A stretch of 53,959 nt of DNA, from assembly GCA_002338515.1 (NCBI GenBank), contig DDIL01000172.1:69603-123561 (forward strand), given 5' to 3'. The stretch's first letter is position 1. Every line of letters starts with the position of its first letter. A program made the position numbers and the translations under genes. Positions 43,266 to 52,390 of this stretch are shown here, piece by piece. The notes under the pieces are model-generated. The model was given only the letters and a program-made list of their open reading frames with translations. It did no database searches and was not told where the DNA came from. The stretch is from Glaciecola sp. UBA1851. Its GTDB lineage: Bacteria > Pseudomonadota > Gammaproteobacteria > Enterobacterales > Alteromonadaceae.

Positions 43266-43979
43266 TTAAGTATACAACTCACTGTCTACAAACGCTTGCA
43301 ATAGTCTGTTGTATAGTTGGTCGATACTAGGCTTAATTGCTATATGTTCAAATAAAGTGGTATGAGAAGAAGCTAACACCTTATCTTGTAAACCATGCAT
43401 TTCATTAATCAAATTAACCGGCTCAATTATTTGCTCTAAGTTCTCATCAACTAATATGCATGCTTGCGCTAATACAATTTTCTGCCCGCCTTTTTTTTGT
43501 AATACACGTTGAGCCGTGCCTACCACTTTCTTACCATTAATATTAACATTGTAAGTGCCGTCACAATAAGAAAATGGAGTAGCGTGAAAAGCCGTTTCTA
43601 TTTGATAACTATTGAAAAACAGACCAAGCACCTTACAAAAATTTCTATATGCTAAAGACACCGAATAAGGCTGCTCATGAGCCCATGCATAAATATGAGA
43701 TAAATTGATTAACCTTGGGGTTTGTGGAACGGGTGCACCGCCTGAGCGGCGCTGTAGCAACGCCCAACCCTTTTCATTTAAAGCTTCTATAACTTCGGGA
43801 CTGCTTTGCCACTTTTTTCCTGACGGTAGTACCAAGGTATTGTTATTACAGGTATACATATGCAAACATTGGTCTAACTCGCCTTTTTGTACAAGACTTA
43901 TTATTTCTGATTCTTTATCTAGCATACGCTGATAATTTGTTTGGCTAAAACGGAAGATTTTGGTTCTGTTTTTACTCAT
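43266..43979 (-). CDS. Lipoate/biotin protein ligase family protein
   Basis: The 237-residue protein has the BPL/LplA/LipB catalytic fold. The adenylate-binding motif is LLQRRSGGAPVPQTPRLINL, and the lysine motif is NGKKVVGTAQRVLQKKGGQK, as in lipoate-protein ligases. It lacks the extra C-terminal domain of E. coli LplA. Members attach lipoate, or related acyl groups, to carrier proteins. The precise substrate is open; octanoyl transfer is possible. It is divergent from the second acnB and upstream of glsA. Confidence 0.75.
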   Translation of the reverse strand: MSKNRTKIFRFSQTNYQRMLDKESEIISLVQKGELDQCLHMYTCNNNTLVLPSGKKWQSSPEVIEALNEKGWALLQRRSGGAPVPQTPRLINLSHIYAWAHEQPYSVSLAYRNFCKVLGLFFNSYQIETAFHATPFSYCDGTYNVNINGKKVVGTAQRVLQKKGGQKIVLAQACILVDENLEQIIEPVNLINEMHGLQDKVLASSHTTLFEHIAIKPSIDQLYNRLLQAFVDSELYT

Positions 43980-44091
43980 GTTATGCGCTAATTTTTTCTC
44001 TAAACTTTATGGTTTCGGTCATTAGACCCTATAAATTACAATTTTTTGCCATAAATTTACAAATTTTGGGAAAAAATGCCAAGCTAGGTCG

Positions 44092-44108
44092 AATGTATAA
44101 TATACATT
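44092..44108 (+). promoter_or_regulatory. Promoter with overlapping palindrome upstream of the second acnB
   Basis: AATGTAT-AAT-ATACATT is a perfect 7-bp inverted repeat that includes a complete TATAAT -10 (44096-44101), about 60 bases before the ATG. No good -35 is seen. A repressor site over the -10 is a reasonable guess. Confidence 0.4.
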
Positions 44109-44163
44109 TGGGTGACTTTGCTCTAACATCTTCGCACTTTTTTCCAACATAAAAGAGCACAGC

Positions 44164-46968
44164 ATGAGCCTATATTCAGATTATTTACAAGAAATAGAAG
44201 ATCGCAAAGCTGAAGGATTGCATCCTAAGCCTATCGATAGCAGCGATTTACTATCAGAGATCATCACTCAAATTAAAGACGCAAACAATGAGCATAGAGA
44301 TGACTCTTTGCATTATTTAATCTACAACACTTTACCGGGCACAACTAGTGCAGCTTCTGCAAAAGCGGGTTTTCTTAAAGAAATCATAGCTGGCGATGCA
44401 CAAGTAAAAGAAATCTCTCAAGATTTCGCTTTTGAATTATTGTCACATATGAAAGGCGGCCCATCAGTTGAAGTATTATTAGACTTCGCTTTAGGTGATA
44501 ACGCTGACGTAGCTAAAAAAGCCGCTGACGTGCTAAAAACTCAAGTATTCCTTTATGAAGCTGACACTGAACGTCTTGAAGCAGCATATAAAGCAAACAA
44601 TTCTGTTGCCATTGATTTACTAAACAGCTATGCAAAAGCCGAATTCTTCACTAAATTACCTGACATTCAGGAAGAAGTAGAGGTAGTAACATTTATTGCA
44701 GCTGAAGGTGATATTTCAACTGATTTATTATCGCCTGGCAATCAAGCTCACTCTCGTTCAGACCGTGAATTACATGGAAAATGTATGTGTAGCGAAGCTG
44801 ACCAACAAAAAATTGTTGAACTACAAAAAGAATTCCCTGGCAAAAAAGTTATGATGATTGCTGAGAAAGGTACCATGGGTGTAGGCTCTTCTCGTATGTC
44901 AGGCGTGAATAACGTTGCATTATGGGCAGGTGAGCAAGCAAGTCCTTATGTTCCATTTGTTAACTTTGCGCCAATTGTTGCAGGTACAAACGGTATTTCT
45001 CCCATATTCTTAACTACTGTTGGTGTAACGGGCGGTATTGGACTAGACCTTAAAAACTGGGTAAAAAAAGTAGATTCTGACGGCAAACCAGTAATAGACG
45101 ACAATGGCGATGTAGTGCTTGAGCAAGCTTACTCAGTTGCAACAGGAACTGTATTAACCATTAATACCAAAACCAAAGAGCTTTACTGTGATGGTAAAGT
45201 GGTAGCAGATATATCTGACGCATTTACACCGCAAAAAGTTGAATTCATGAAAGCGGGTGGCTCATACGCGATTGTATTTGGTAAGAAGCTACAAAACTTT
45301 GCATGTGAAACACTTGGTGTTGATGTAGAACCAGTATTTGCTGCATCTAAAGAAATTTCAATTGAAAATCAAGGCTTAACAGCTGTTGAGAAAATTTTTA
45401 ATAACAACGCTGTCGGCGTGGCTGAAGGTGTAGACTTACATGCAGGCTCTGATGTGCGTGTTAAAGTAAATATTGTTGGCTCACAAGACACCACAGGCCT
45501 TATGACTTCTCAAGAATTAGAAGCTATGGCTGCAACTGTAATATCTCCTTCACTTGATGGTGCCTATCAATCAGGTTGTCACACGGCATCTGTTTGGGAT
45601 AAGAAAGCACAAACTAATATTCCTAAACTAATGAGCTTTATGAATAAATTTGGTCTAATTACAGCCCGCGATCCTAAGGGTGTGTACCATGCAATGACTG
45701 ACGTTATTCACAAAGTATTAAACGATATTACTGTTGACGAATGGGCAATCATTATTGGTGGTGATTCTCATACTAGAATGTCTAAAGGCGTTGCGTTTGG
45801 TGCAGATTCAGGCACAGTTGCACTAGCTTTAGCAACAGGTGAAGCAACAATGCCTATCCCTGAGTCAGTTAAAGTAACGTTTAAAGGTAACATGAAAGGT
45901 CACATGGACTTCCGTGATATTGTTCACGCTACGCAAGCACAAATGCTTAAACAGTTCGGTGATAACGTATTCCAAGGTCGCGTAATTGAAGTGCATATTG
46001 GTACGCTTTTAGCTGACCAAGCGTTTACATTTACCGATTGGACTGCAGAAATGAAAGCGAAAGCGTCTATCTGTATTTCTGAGCCGGCAACACTGATTGA
46101 ATCGCTTGAAATTGCGAAAAGCAGAATTCAAATAATGATCGATAAAGGTATGGAAAACGAAGCTGGCACACTTCAGGGCTTAATAGATTTAGCAGACCAA
46201 CGTATTACTGATATCAATGCTGGTACAGGTCGTCCTGTGTTAATGCCTGATGATAACTGCCAATACTATGCAGAGTTAGTAGTTGATTTAGATGAAATTA
46301 ACGAACCAATGATTGCTGATCCTGACGTAAACAATGAAGATGTTTCTAAGCGTTACACGCATGACGCAATCAGAAATTTATCCTATTACGGTGGTACAAA
46401 AGCAGTTGATTTAGGATTTATCGGCTCTTGCATGGTGCATAAAGGCGATATGAAGATTCTTGTTCAAATTCTAAAAAATCTAGAAGCAAAACATGGCAAA
46501 GTAGAGTTCAAAGCGCCATTAGTTGTTGCTCCACCTACATATAATATTGTAGATGAGCTAAAAGCTGAAGGTGATTGGGACGTATTGAAAAAGTATGCTG
46601 ATTTTGAATTTAGTGATGAAACGCCTAAAGAAGCAGCAAGAACTAAATACGAGAACATTCTTTATTTAGAGCGTCCTGGGTGTAACCTTTGCATGGGTAA
46701 CCAAGAAAAGGCAGAGAAAGGTGATACTGTTTTTGCTACTTCTACGCGTTTATTCCAAGGCCGTGTTGTTGAAGATACTGATGGCAAAAAAGGCGAGTCT
46801 TTATTAGCATCTACTCCAGTTGTTGTGCTTGCAACGGTTCTAGGCCGTGCACCAACTATTGAAGAATATTTAGAAGCAATGCAAGGTATTGACTTAACCA
46901 GTTTCGCTCCTCCTTCTGAAGAGATGAAAACAGCCCCTTCTAAAAGAATACCAGTTGCAGCTGTTTAA
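44164..46968 (+). CDS. Second AcnB-type aconitate hydratase (divergent, long form)
   Basis: A 934-residue AcnB-family protein. It keeps the order HEAT-like N-terminus, swivel, catalytic domains, and the cluster cysteines C756 (IGSCMVHKG), C840 and C843 (PGCNLCMGNQ), with GSQDTTGLMT and GGDSHTRMSKG typical of the active site. It is about 65 residues longer than the acnB at 33923, with insertions around 300-345, 490-530 and 800-820, and only moderately similar. This long form resembles AcnB of Bacteroidetes, from memory. It may serve in the TCA cycle under other conditions or in the methylcitrate pathway. Own promoter and terminator. Confidence 0.92.
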   Translation: MSLYSDYLQEIEDRKAEGLHPKPIDSSDLLSEIITQIKDANNEHRDDSLHYLIYNTLPGTTSAASAKAGFLKEIIAGDAQVKEISQDFAFELLSHMKGGPSVEVLLDFALGDNADVAKKAADVLKTQVFLYEADTERLEAAYKANNSVAIDLLNSYAKAEFFTKLPDIQEEVEVVTFIAAEGDISTDLLSPGNQAHSRSDRELHGKCMCSEADQQKIVELQKEFPGKKVMMIAEKGTMGVGSSRMSGVNNVALWAGEQASPYVPFVNFAPIVAGTNGISPIFLTTVGVTGGIGLDLKNWVKKVDSDGKPVIDDNGDVVLEQAYSVATGTVLTINTKTKELYCDGKVVADISDAFTPQKVEFMKAGGSYAIVFGKKLQNFACETLGVDVEPVFAASKEISIENQGLTAVEKIFNNNAVGVAEGVDLHAGSDVRVKVNIVGSQDTTGLMTSQELEAMAATVISPSLDGAYQSGCHTASVWDKKAQTNIPKLMSFMNKFGLITARDPKGVYHAMTDVIHKVLNDITVDEWAIIIGGDSHTRMSKGVAFGADSGTVALALATGEATMPIPESVKVTFKGNMKGHMDFRDIVHATQAQMLKQFGDNVFQGRVIEVHIGTLLADQAFTFTDWTAEMKAKASICISEPATLIESLEIAKSRIQIMIDKGMENEAGTLQGLIDLADQRITDINAGTGRPVLMPDDNCQYYAELVVDLDEINEPMIADPDVNNEDVSKRYTHDAIRNLSYYGGTKAVDLGFIGSCMVHKGDMKILVQILKNLEAKHGKVEFKAPLVVAPPTYNIVDELKAEGDWDVLKKYADFEFSDETPKEAARTKYENILYLERPGCNLCMGNQEKAEKGDTVFATSTRLFQGRVVEDTDGKKGESLLASTPVVVLATVLGRAPTIEEYLEAMQGIDLTSFAPPSEEMKTAPSKRIPVAAV

Positions 46969-47000
46969 GTTAATTTAAGCAACAAACTGTTTAGATAGAA

Positions 47001-47031
47001 AGCCCACTTAAATTTGAAGTGGGCTTTTTTG
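47001..47031 (+). terminator. Intrinsic terminator after the second acnB
   Basis: AAGCCCACTT and AAGTGGGCTT form a perfect 10-bp stem with a seven-base loop, followed by six T, 32 bases after the stop codon. Confidence 0.93.
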
Positions 47032-47115
47032 TTTTTCTGGTTTTCATTATTTACTTTTTTAGTAAAAAGTAAATTTATATTATTTTATGTTTTAAACAAA
47101 CAACGAACTTGCCGC

Positions 47116-48660
47116 TTATTTAGATGAGTGATCTCTCACTAACTGATCCATAAATCTTACACCCCATCCTTGACTGCCTTTAGGCGCTACATCTATATCA
47201 GACTCTAGCCAATCAACACCAGCTATATCTAAATGAATCCAAGGTAATTCTTCATCCACAAAGGTACCAATAACCGCGGCACCTATACTTGCGCCGGGAC
47301 TCCCCGCGCCTGAGTTTTTAATATCAGCAATTGGCGACTTTATTTGTTCAAAATGATTAGGGTGCAAAGGCAAAGGCCAAACATGCTCACCAGAGCGAGC
47401 ACCCACTTCCATAATTTCAGTTGAATAATCAAAGCTTCTAGTAATAAGTGCCGCATATTCATCACTTAAAGCTCTTCCAGCTGAACCTGTTAAGGTTGCG
47501 ATATTTAATAATAGTTTTGGGTTATATTCTTGTTGAGCATAATAAACTGCATCAGATAGCACTAATCGCCCTTCTGCATCAGTACTCATTATTTCAATAG
47601 TGGTCCCTTTCATTGTTTCTAGCACATCTCCAGGCCTTATTGCGTCCTGACTTGGCATATTTTCTGCCATTGCCATTAGCCCCACTACGTTCACTTTTTC
47701 ACCTCTACTAGCAATTGCATACATCGTGCCTGCAACAGCAGCGGCACCAGATAAATCTGACTTCATCGCCCACATACCAGTATTACCTTTTATGCTAATG
47801 CCACCGGTATCAAAAGTGATGCCTTTTCCTGCGAGTGCAATAGGCGCTTCGCCTTTTTCGCCACCCATGTATTCTATTACCACTAAGCGGGGATCATGAA
47901 CAGAGCCTTTACCTACTCCCATCAGCGCACCCATATTATATTTACGCATATCTTTAACATCTAAGACTTCTATATCAATGTTGTCCAAACCTCTAAACGT
48001 TTGTTTAATTTGTTTTGCAAATAGCTCTGGATATAGACTTTTACCGGGTTCAGTAGCAAAGTCTCTTGCCATATGCACACCTTTAGCAACATGAACTAAA
48101 TCGTTGTTATACATGTCTGATGCGCTATCAGCACTCTCAGTCACTATTGTTAAATTTGATATACCCTCATCTTTTTCAGTTTTATACTTATCGAAACTAT
48201 AGTTTCTAAGATAATAACCACTGGCAATAAAAGCACCCGCACCTGTAACGGTTGTATTTAACGCTTCAATATTAATTTGAGCGTTAACATTTTTCGTTGT
48301 TGCAGACAATTGTGCAGCAATCACTCCGCCAATATCCTGTAACTCCGGCGCATCTAATCCATCGCCGTCATGCACTCCCACTACTAATACAGTGTCAAAC
48401 CCAGCCAACAATTGAAAATGCATGGCATTTCCCTTCTCGGGTTTGAAATCATTCAATTCTAGTAATGTAGATAGACGTCCATTGGTCTTATTATCAAGTT
48501 CAGCAGCTTTGCCTGACAGCGCATCTAAACTATTAATAAAAACAACCTGCGTATCGGCCTTTTCTAAAGCAGAAGTATTAAATTTCACATTCGTTTGTGC
48601 GCTAGATAGCCCTGCTAAGGCCGCTAGTGCGATACCTAAAACCAACTTTTTCATCTTCAT
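47116..48660 (-). CDS. Exported M17 family leucyl aminopeptidase
   Basis: This is a 514-residue cytosol-aminopeptidase-family enzyme with two metals. Catalytic segments are LAGKGITFDTGGISIKG, MKSDLSGAAAV and the family signature in the form STDAEGRL (Ser instead of the usual Asn). Unlike PepA, it begins with a clear signal peptide, MKMKKLVLGIALAALAGLSSA, so it should act in the periplasm or outside, removing N-terminal residues from peptides. The N-terminal macro-like domain is at about 25-180. It is divergent from the solute-binding protein gene and transcribed alone. Confidence 0.92.
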   Translation of the reverse strand: MKMKKLVLGIALAALAGLSSAQTNVKFNTSALEKADTQVVFINSLDALSGKAAELDNKTNGRLSTLLELNDFKPEKGNAMHFQLLAGFDTVLVVGVHDGDGLDAPELQDIGGVIAAQLSATTKNVNAQINIEALNTTVTGAGAFIASGYYLRNYSFDKYKTEKDEGISNLTIVTESADSASDMYNNDLVHVAKGVHMARDFATEPGKSLYPELFAKQIKQTFRGLDNIDIEVLDVKDMRKYNMGALMGVGKGSVHDPRLVVIEYMGGEKGEAPIALAGKGITFDTGGISIKGNTGMWAMKSDLSGAAAVAGTMYAIASRGEKVNVVGLMAMAENMPSQDAIRPGDVLETMKGTTIEIMSTDAEGRLVLSDAVYYAQQEYNPKLLLNIATLTGSAGRALSDEYAALITRSFDYSTEIMEVGARSGEHVWPLPLHPNHFEQIKSPIADIKNSGAGSPGASIGAAVIGTFVDEELPWIHLDIAGVDWLESDIDVAPKGSQGWGVRFMDQLVRDHSSK

Positions 48661-48811
48661 TTTTATAAACCTGTATTGTTATAATATGTCATTAAATCAT
48701 CTAGTATCTGTACGTTTATTTTTAATTTATTGATTAACTTATATTAATTAATCCATTGAGTTATATTACGTCACAATTACCTAATGCTAACACTATAGAA
48801 ATAAGCATAAA

Positions 48812-49660
48812 TTGAATTCATATTTTTACGACATTAATTACAAATCCATCTATTCATATCTAAAACGTCTTGTTTTAGTTAGTTTTCTTGTTCTTGTGAT
48901 TGTTAATACTGCTTGTTCAAAAGATAACACTATTTTGAAAGTTGGCTATGATTTGCAAGCGCCTCATAGGTTTTCTGATAAAGACGGAAAAGCGATTGGA
49001 TTTGATATTGAACGGGTAAAAGCCATTTTTAATGAAACCTCTATGAAATTAGAGTTTTATGAGTACCCTTGGAATAGGATTTTAAGGCTTATTGAATCGG
49101 GAAAACTTGATGTTGCTTTAGCTGCGGGAAAATTACCTGGGCGATCTAAATATGCTTACTTTACTGATGAAATATTTAAGACTGGCAAGATTAATCTATA
49201 TATTGTCGATCAAAATAAAATAGATAAACAAAATTTTAAAGAATTAGCTGATTTAACAAAAACAGAATTAACAGTCGCGGTTAGAAGAGGTGCTTCATAT
49301 TCAGATGAGTATGAATTGTTAAAATCCAATCAAAATTTTCAAAACAAATTAGTTGGCATAAGAACCATTGAGCAGGCATTAAGGTTAGCAAATTTAGGTC
49401 GAGTGGAAGGCATTATTACCAATCAAGAGATTTTGGACTGGGAAGTACAAAAATCATGCAGTGATATATCTTTTTATTCCGCTTATGATTTGTCTAAAAA
49501 AGAGAACTCGGACTCCTATATTATGCTTTCAAGAAAAACCGTTAGTTTGCAGCAAGTTGAGGAAATCAATAAAGCAATGAAAAAAATAGACGCGGCTAAT
49601 TTAGTTTTTAATAATCAATTTACCAATTTAAACTTAAACTGTTCAAATAAAAACGAATGA
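48812..49660 (+). CDS. Family 3 extracellular solute-binding lipoprotein
   Basis: The 282-residue protein resembles periplasmic amino-acid-binding proteins (SBP_bac_3): LKVGYDLQAPHRFSDKDG, IGFDIERVKAIF, DVALAAGKLPGRSKY and LTVAVRRGASYSDEY. A hydrophobic stretch (20-32) ends in VNTAC, so C35 may be lipidated. The only start in range is TTG at 48812. No permease or ATPase genes are near, so it is an orphan binding protein, perhaps a sensor or a single-protein scavenger. Its last 18 bases overlap the end of convergent chrA. Confidence 0.82.
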   Translation: MNSYFYDINYKSIYSYLKRLVLVSFLVLVIVNTACSKDNTILKVGYDLQAPHRFSDKDGKAIGFDIERVKAIFNETSMKLEFYEYPWNRILRLIESGKLDVALAAGKLPGRSKYAYFTDEIFKTGKINLYIVDQNKIDKQNFKELADLTKTELTVAVRRGASYSDEYELLKSNQNFQNKLVGIRTIEQALRLANLGRVEGIITNQEILDWEVQKSCSDISFYSAYDLSKKENSDSYIMLSRKTVSLQQVEEINKAMKKIDAANLVFNNQFTNLNLNCSNKNE

Positions 49661-50830
49661 AGTAACAGCACAAAATAACACTACTGATAGCACCGGCAAT
49701 CTAAATTTTAATAGCCCAACTAATGCTAAAGCAGCTATCACTACATTTGTATTATTTGTTATCGCGTGATTAAAGATCGGATGATAGAGAGTTGCAGCGA
49801 GTAGTCCTACCACAGCCGCATTGGCACCATTAAAGGCTCTGACCATTATATGTTTATTCAACAGAGAACTAGTAATTGACAGGGCTACTAACAACACTAA
49901 AAAGCCTGGTAAAAATACAAATAAAGTTGCCATTAAGGCTGAAAACAAACCTTGATATGAGAAAAATACCGAATCATTTGCATCAACAGAGTACCCTAAG
50001 TAAGCAGCAAAAGAGAACATTGGACCAGGCATAGCTTGGGTCAGTCCATAACCAGTAAAAAACTCGCTTTTGTCAACTAGGCCTGTATTTACAATGGTTG
50101 CCTCTAGAAATGGCAGTACAACATGTCCCCCTCCAAATACCATCGCACCAGACACGAAAAATGCACTGGCATGACTATAAATTAAACTATCGATAAATGG
50201 CTGTAAAAACCCAATGGAAATAAATAGCGATGCACTGCATACACCCCAAAAACGGTTTAAATTCACACTATTACTTTGTTCTGTAAGGTTGGCTTTTTGT
50301 TCGATATTCTCACCACTCAGAACACTTATGATGGCAGCACCAAGAATACTAAAAAGTTGAATATATATATTTTGCGATAGCAAAGTGATGCAACCAACAC
50401 TCACAGCAAGGACCCATGACATATTTGTGTTTAAAATTTGCTTCCCCATCCCAATCACTGCTTGAAATACAACAACAAATGCTACGATTGCCAAGCCATT
50501 TACTATTTTGAGGAGTGTTTGAGTGTCTACTAGAGACGACTGACTAGCAAAAATAATTAGAAGTAAAACAGAGGGCAAAGTGAATCCAATAAATGCGGCT
50601 ATCGCGCCAAGAAAACCAGCTCGATTAAACCCGATTGCAAAACCCACTTGACTACTTGCAGGTCCGGGAATAATTTGACTAATACTGACCAAGTTAGCGT
50701 ACTCTGCGTCACTTAACCATTTATACTTAACGACAAATGATTCACGAAAATAGCCAAGGTGGGCGATAGGGCCGCCAAAACTAGTGCAGCCTAATTTTAA
50801 AAATATCCAAAAAACTTCTAGTATTTGCAT
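49643..50830 (-). CDS. chrA: Chromate efflux transporter ChrA
   Basis: This is a two-domain CHR-family carrier, 395 residues as called, with about ten membrane helices. Each half has the family motif: FGGPIAHLGYF with IPGPASSQVG in the first, FGGGHVVLPFLE with QAMPGPMFSFA in the second. Members export chromate; some have other anion roles. The open frame begins at 50869, but the ATG at 50830 has AGG eight bases upstream and begins MQILEVFWIFLKLGCTSFGG, the normal ChrA beginning. It ends inside the 3' end of the solute-binding protein gene. Confidence 0.9.
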   Translation of the reverse strand: MQILEVFWIFLKLGCTSFGGPIAHLGYFRESFVVKYKWLSDAEYANLVSISQIIPGPASSQVGFAIGFNRAGFLGAIAAFIGFTLPSVLLLIIFASQSSLVDTQTLLKIVNGLAIVAFVVVFQAVIGMGKQILNTNMSWVLAVSVGCITLLSQNIYIQLFSILGAAIISVLSGENIEQKANLTEQSNSVNLNRFWGVCSASLFISIGFLQPFIDSLIYSHASAFFVSGAMVFGGGHVVLPFLEATIVNTGLVDKSEFFTGYGLTQAMPGPMFSFAAYLGYSVDANDSVFFSYQGLFSALMATLFVFLPGFLVLLVALSITSSLLNKHIMVRAFNGANAAVVGLLAATLYHPIFNHAITNNTNVVIAALALVGLLKFRLPVLSVVLFCAVTSFVFI

Positions 50831-51006
50831 CACTAAAACCTGACACGGTTGAGGTATAATTTTCATCATACCTAGAATACATCTATATTACTTTTGCTAT
50901 TCAAAAATTATATTTATGACGTGACTGACTTATGTTCCACAGAATAGCTTGAAGATTAGTCTGTGTGGCATAATGACAAACTAACCATACCATATGTAAT
51001 ATCTAC

Positions 51007-51034
51007 TTGACATTTATTTAATACCCAGTAAAGT
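51007..51034 (+). promoter_or_regulatory. Candidate sigma-70 promoter of the membrane protein/XRE pair
   Basis: A perfect TTGACA at 51007-51012, 16-base spacer, then TAAAGT (4 of 6), about 40 bases before the ATG at 51073. Confidence 0.4.
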
Positions 51035-51072
51035 AAGCGTTTATTTTATTTGAGTCTAATTTGGAACTTGAT

Positions 51073-51489
51073 ATGTCTGACAAGCCAAACATCTATAACG
51101 AAACCGAGCGAGAGAGCAATAAAAATTTAGCTTTTTTTACTGCCTTGTGGTTAATTACCACCGCACTTTTAGCTTTTGGTCCAACCTTAATTTGGGATGA
51201 AAAAGCATGGTTAAACATTTTAGCGGTGGTATTAAATCTAATTTCTGGTGCGCTCATGATTAAAGCAAATATAAAACATTTGCAGAAGTTAGATGAGTTA
51301 GCACAAAAAATATTTCTCAATAGTGCGGCAATAACGTTAGGCGTACTAATGGTAGTAGGTGTTTGTTATGAATTATTATTTTTTACTGACTTAATTAATT
51401 CATTTGAGCCGCGTATTTCACATTTATATTTTGTGATGGGATTTACCTTTATTATTTCAACCTACCTTGGACACAAGAAGTACCAATGA
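51073..51489 (+). CDS. Four-helix membrane protein paired with an XRE regulator
   Basis: The 138-residue protein has a polar N-terminus (MSDKPNIYNETERESNK) and four membrane helices at about 20-38, 44-62, 80-103 and 112-130. I do not recognise a named function. The frame opens at a TTG (51061), but ATG at 51073 has GGA at good distance. The stop overlaps the start of the XRE gene in ATGA, so the two are tightly coupled. Similar membrane-protein/small-XRE pairs occur in many bacteria, often with the regulator controlling its own operon. Confidence 0.82.
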   Translation: MSDKPNIYNETERESNKNLAFFTALWLITTALLAFGPTLIWDEKAWLNILAVVLNLISGALMIKANIKHLQKLDELAQKIFLNSAAITLGVLMVVGVCYELLFFTDLINSFEPRISHLYFVMGFTFIISTYLGHKKYQ

Positions 51490-51680
51490 AAAACAGAATC
51501 AAAGTGCTCAGAGCTGAACGTGATTGGACTCAAGCAGATCTTGCAAATGAGTTGCAAGTTTCAAGGCAAACAATCAATGCAATAGAAAAGGGAAAGTTTG
51601 ACCCAAGTTTGCCTTTAGCTTTTAAACTTTCTATCTTATTTAAAACCTCAATAGAAGCGATTTTTCAATACGAATCTTAA
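51486..51680 (+). CDS. Small XRE-family transcriptional regulator
   Basis: The 64 residues are almost only a Cro/C1-type helix-turn-helix: IKVLRAERDWTQADLANELQ, then SRQTINAIEKGKFDPSLPLA, and LFKTSIEAIFQYE. This is the YgzD-like class of minimal regulators. It is coupled by ATGA overlap to the membrane protein in front and probably regulates that operon, perhaps with the membrane protein modulating it; the latter is inference. Confidence 0.92.
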   Translation: MKNRIKVLRAERDWTQADLANELQVSRQTINAIEKGKFDPSLPLAFKLSILFKTSIEAIFQYES

Positions 51681-51724
51681 TGTTTGCGAAACTATAAGAA
51701 ATAAAACAAGTGTGACTTAACTGA

Positions 51725-52348
51725 TTACTGCACAACCCATGTCTGTTCAATCAGAAGAGACTTATCAGCGAACAGCTTCGCTACAAAGGTTTGCCCTTTT
51801 CGAATCTCAGCCACACCGCTTGGTGTGCCTGTCATCAAAATGTCATAATCGACTAACGACATAAAATCTTGTACTTCTTTGATCAAATCGAAAGGTTTAT
51901 GAAGCATAAGCGATTCATCACCTTTTTGTTTAAGTTCACCGTCAATCCATAATTCTAAAGATACTAACGCATTTGGATCTGGTATTGGCAAAAAATCACT
52001 AAATACAGCAGAGCCGTCGAATGATTTCGCTCGCTCCCAAGGTAAACCTTTAGATTTAAGTGCAGTTTGTAGTGTTCGTTTGGTTAAATCTAACCCTAAG
52101 CCAATACCAATAAATTTATTGCCTTGAATTAAATAGCTTATTTCAGTTTCATAGTGAATAAGTGTATTTTCTTGACTCTTTAGTTCTGATGAAATAGCTG
52201 AATTAGGTTTAACAAAAATTACCGGGGAGTCGGATGCAACATTACCCAATTCAGCGATGTGGTCTGCATAATTTCGCCCTACACACAACACCTTTGAAGG
52301 TGAAAAAATATTGTCTTTAAAAGTGATTTTATTAGGTAATTGATTCAT
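51725..52348 (-). CDS. Fumarylacetoacetate hydrolase family protein
   Basis: The 207-residue protein has the FAH fold found in acylpyruvases and decarboxylases (YcgM/FAHD1 group). Typical parts are KVLCVGRNYADHIAELGN, VIFVKPNSAI, HYETEISYLI with metal-binding acidic residues, WERAKSFDGSAVFSDFLP, DILMTGTPSGVAEIRKGQ. Length matches the short single-domain type. Likely substrate is a small beta-keto acid such as acylpyruvate or oxaloacetate. It shows no operon partner; the next gene upstream lies 42 bases away on the same strand. Confidence 0.9.
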   Translation of the reverse strand: MNQLPNKITFKDNIFSPSKVLCVGRNYADHIAELGNVASDSPVIFVKPNSAISSELKSQENTLIHYETEISYLIQGNKFIGIGLGLDLTKRTLQTALKSKGLPWERAKSFDGSAVFSDFLPIPDPNALVSLELWIDGELKQKGDESLMLHKPFDLIKEVQDFMSLVDYDILMTGTPSGVAEIRKGQTFVAKLFADKSLLIEQTWVVQ

Positions 52349-52390
52349 TTATGTAGTCTTAAATTAGTTAAACTGCTCGGTTTTGATGAA

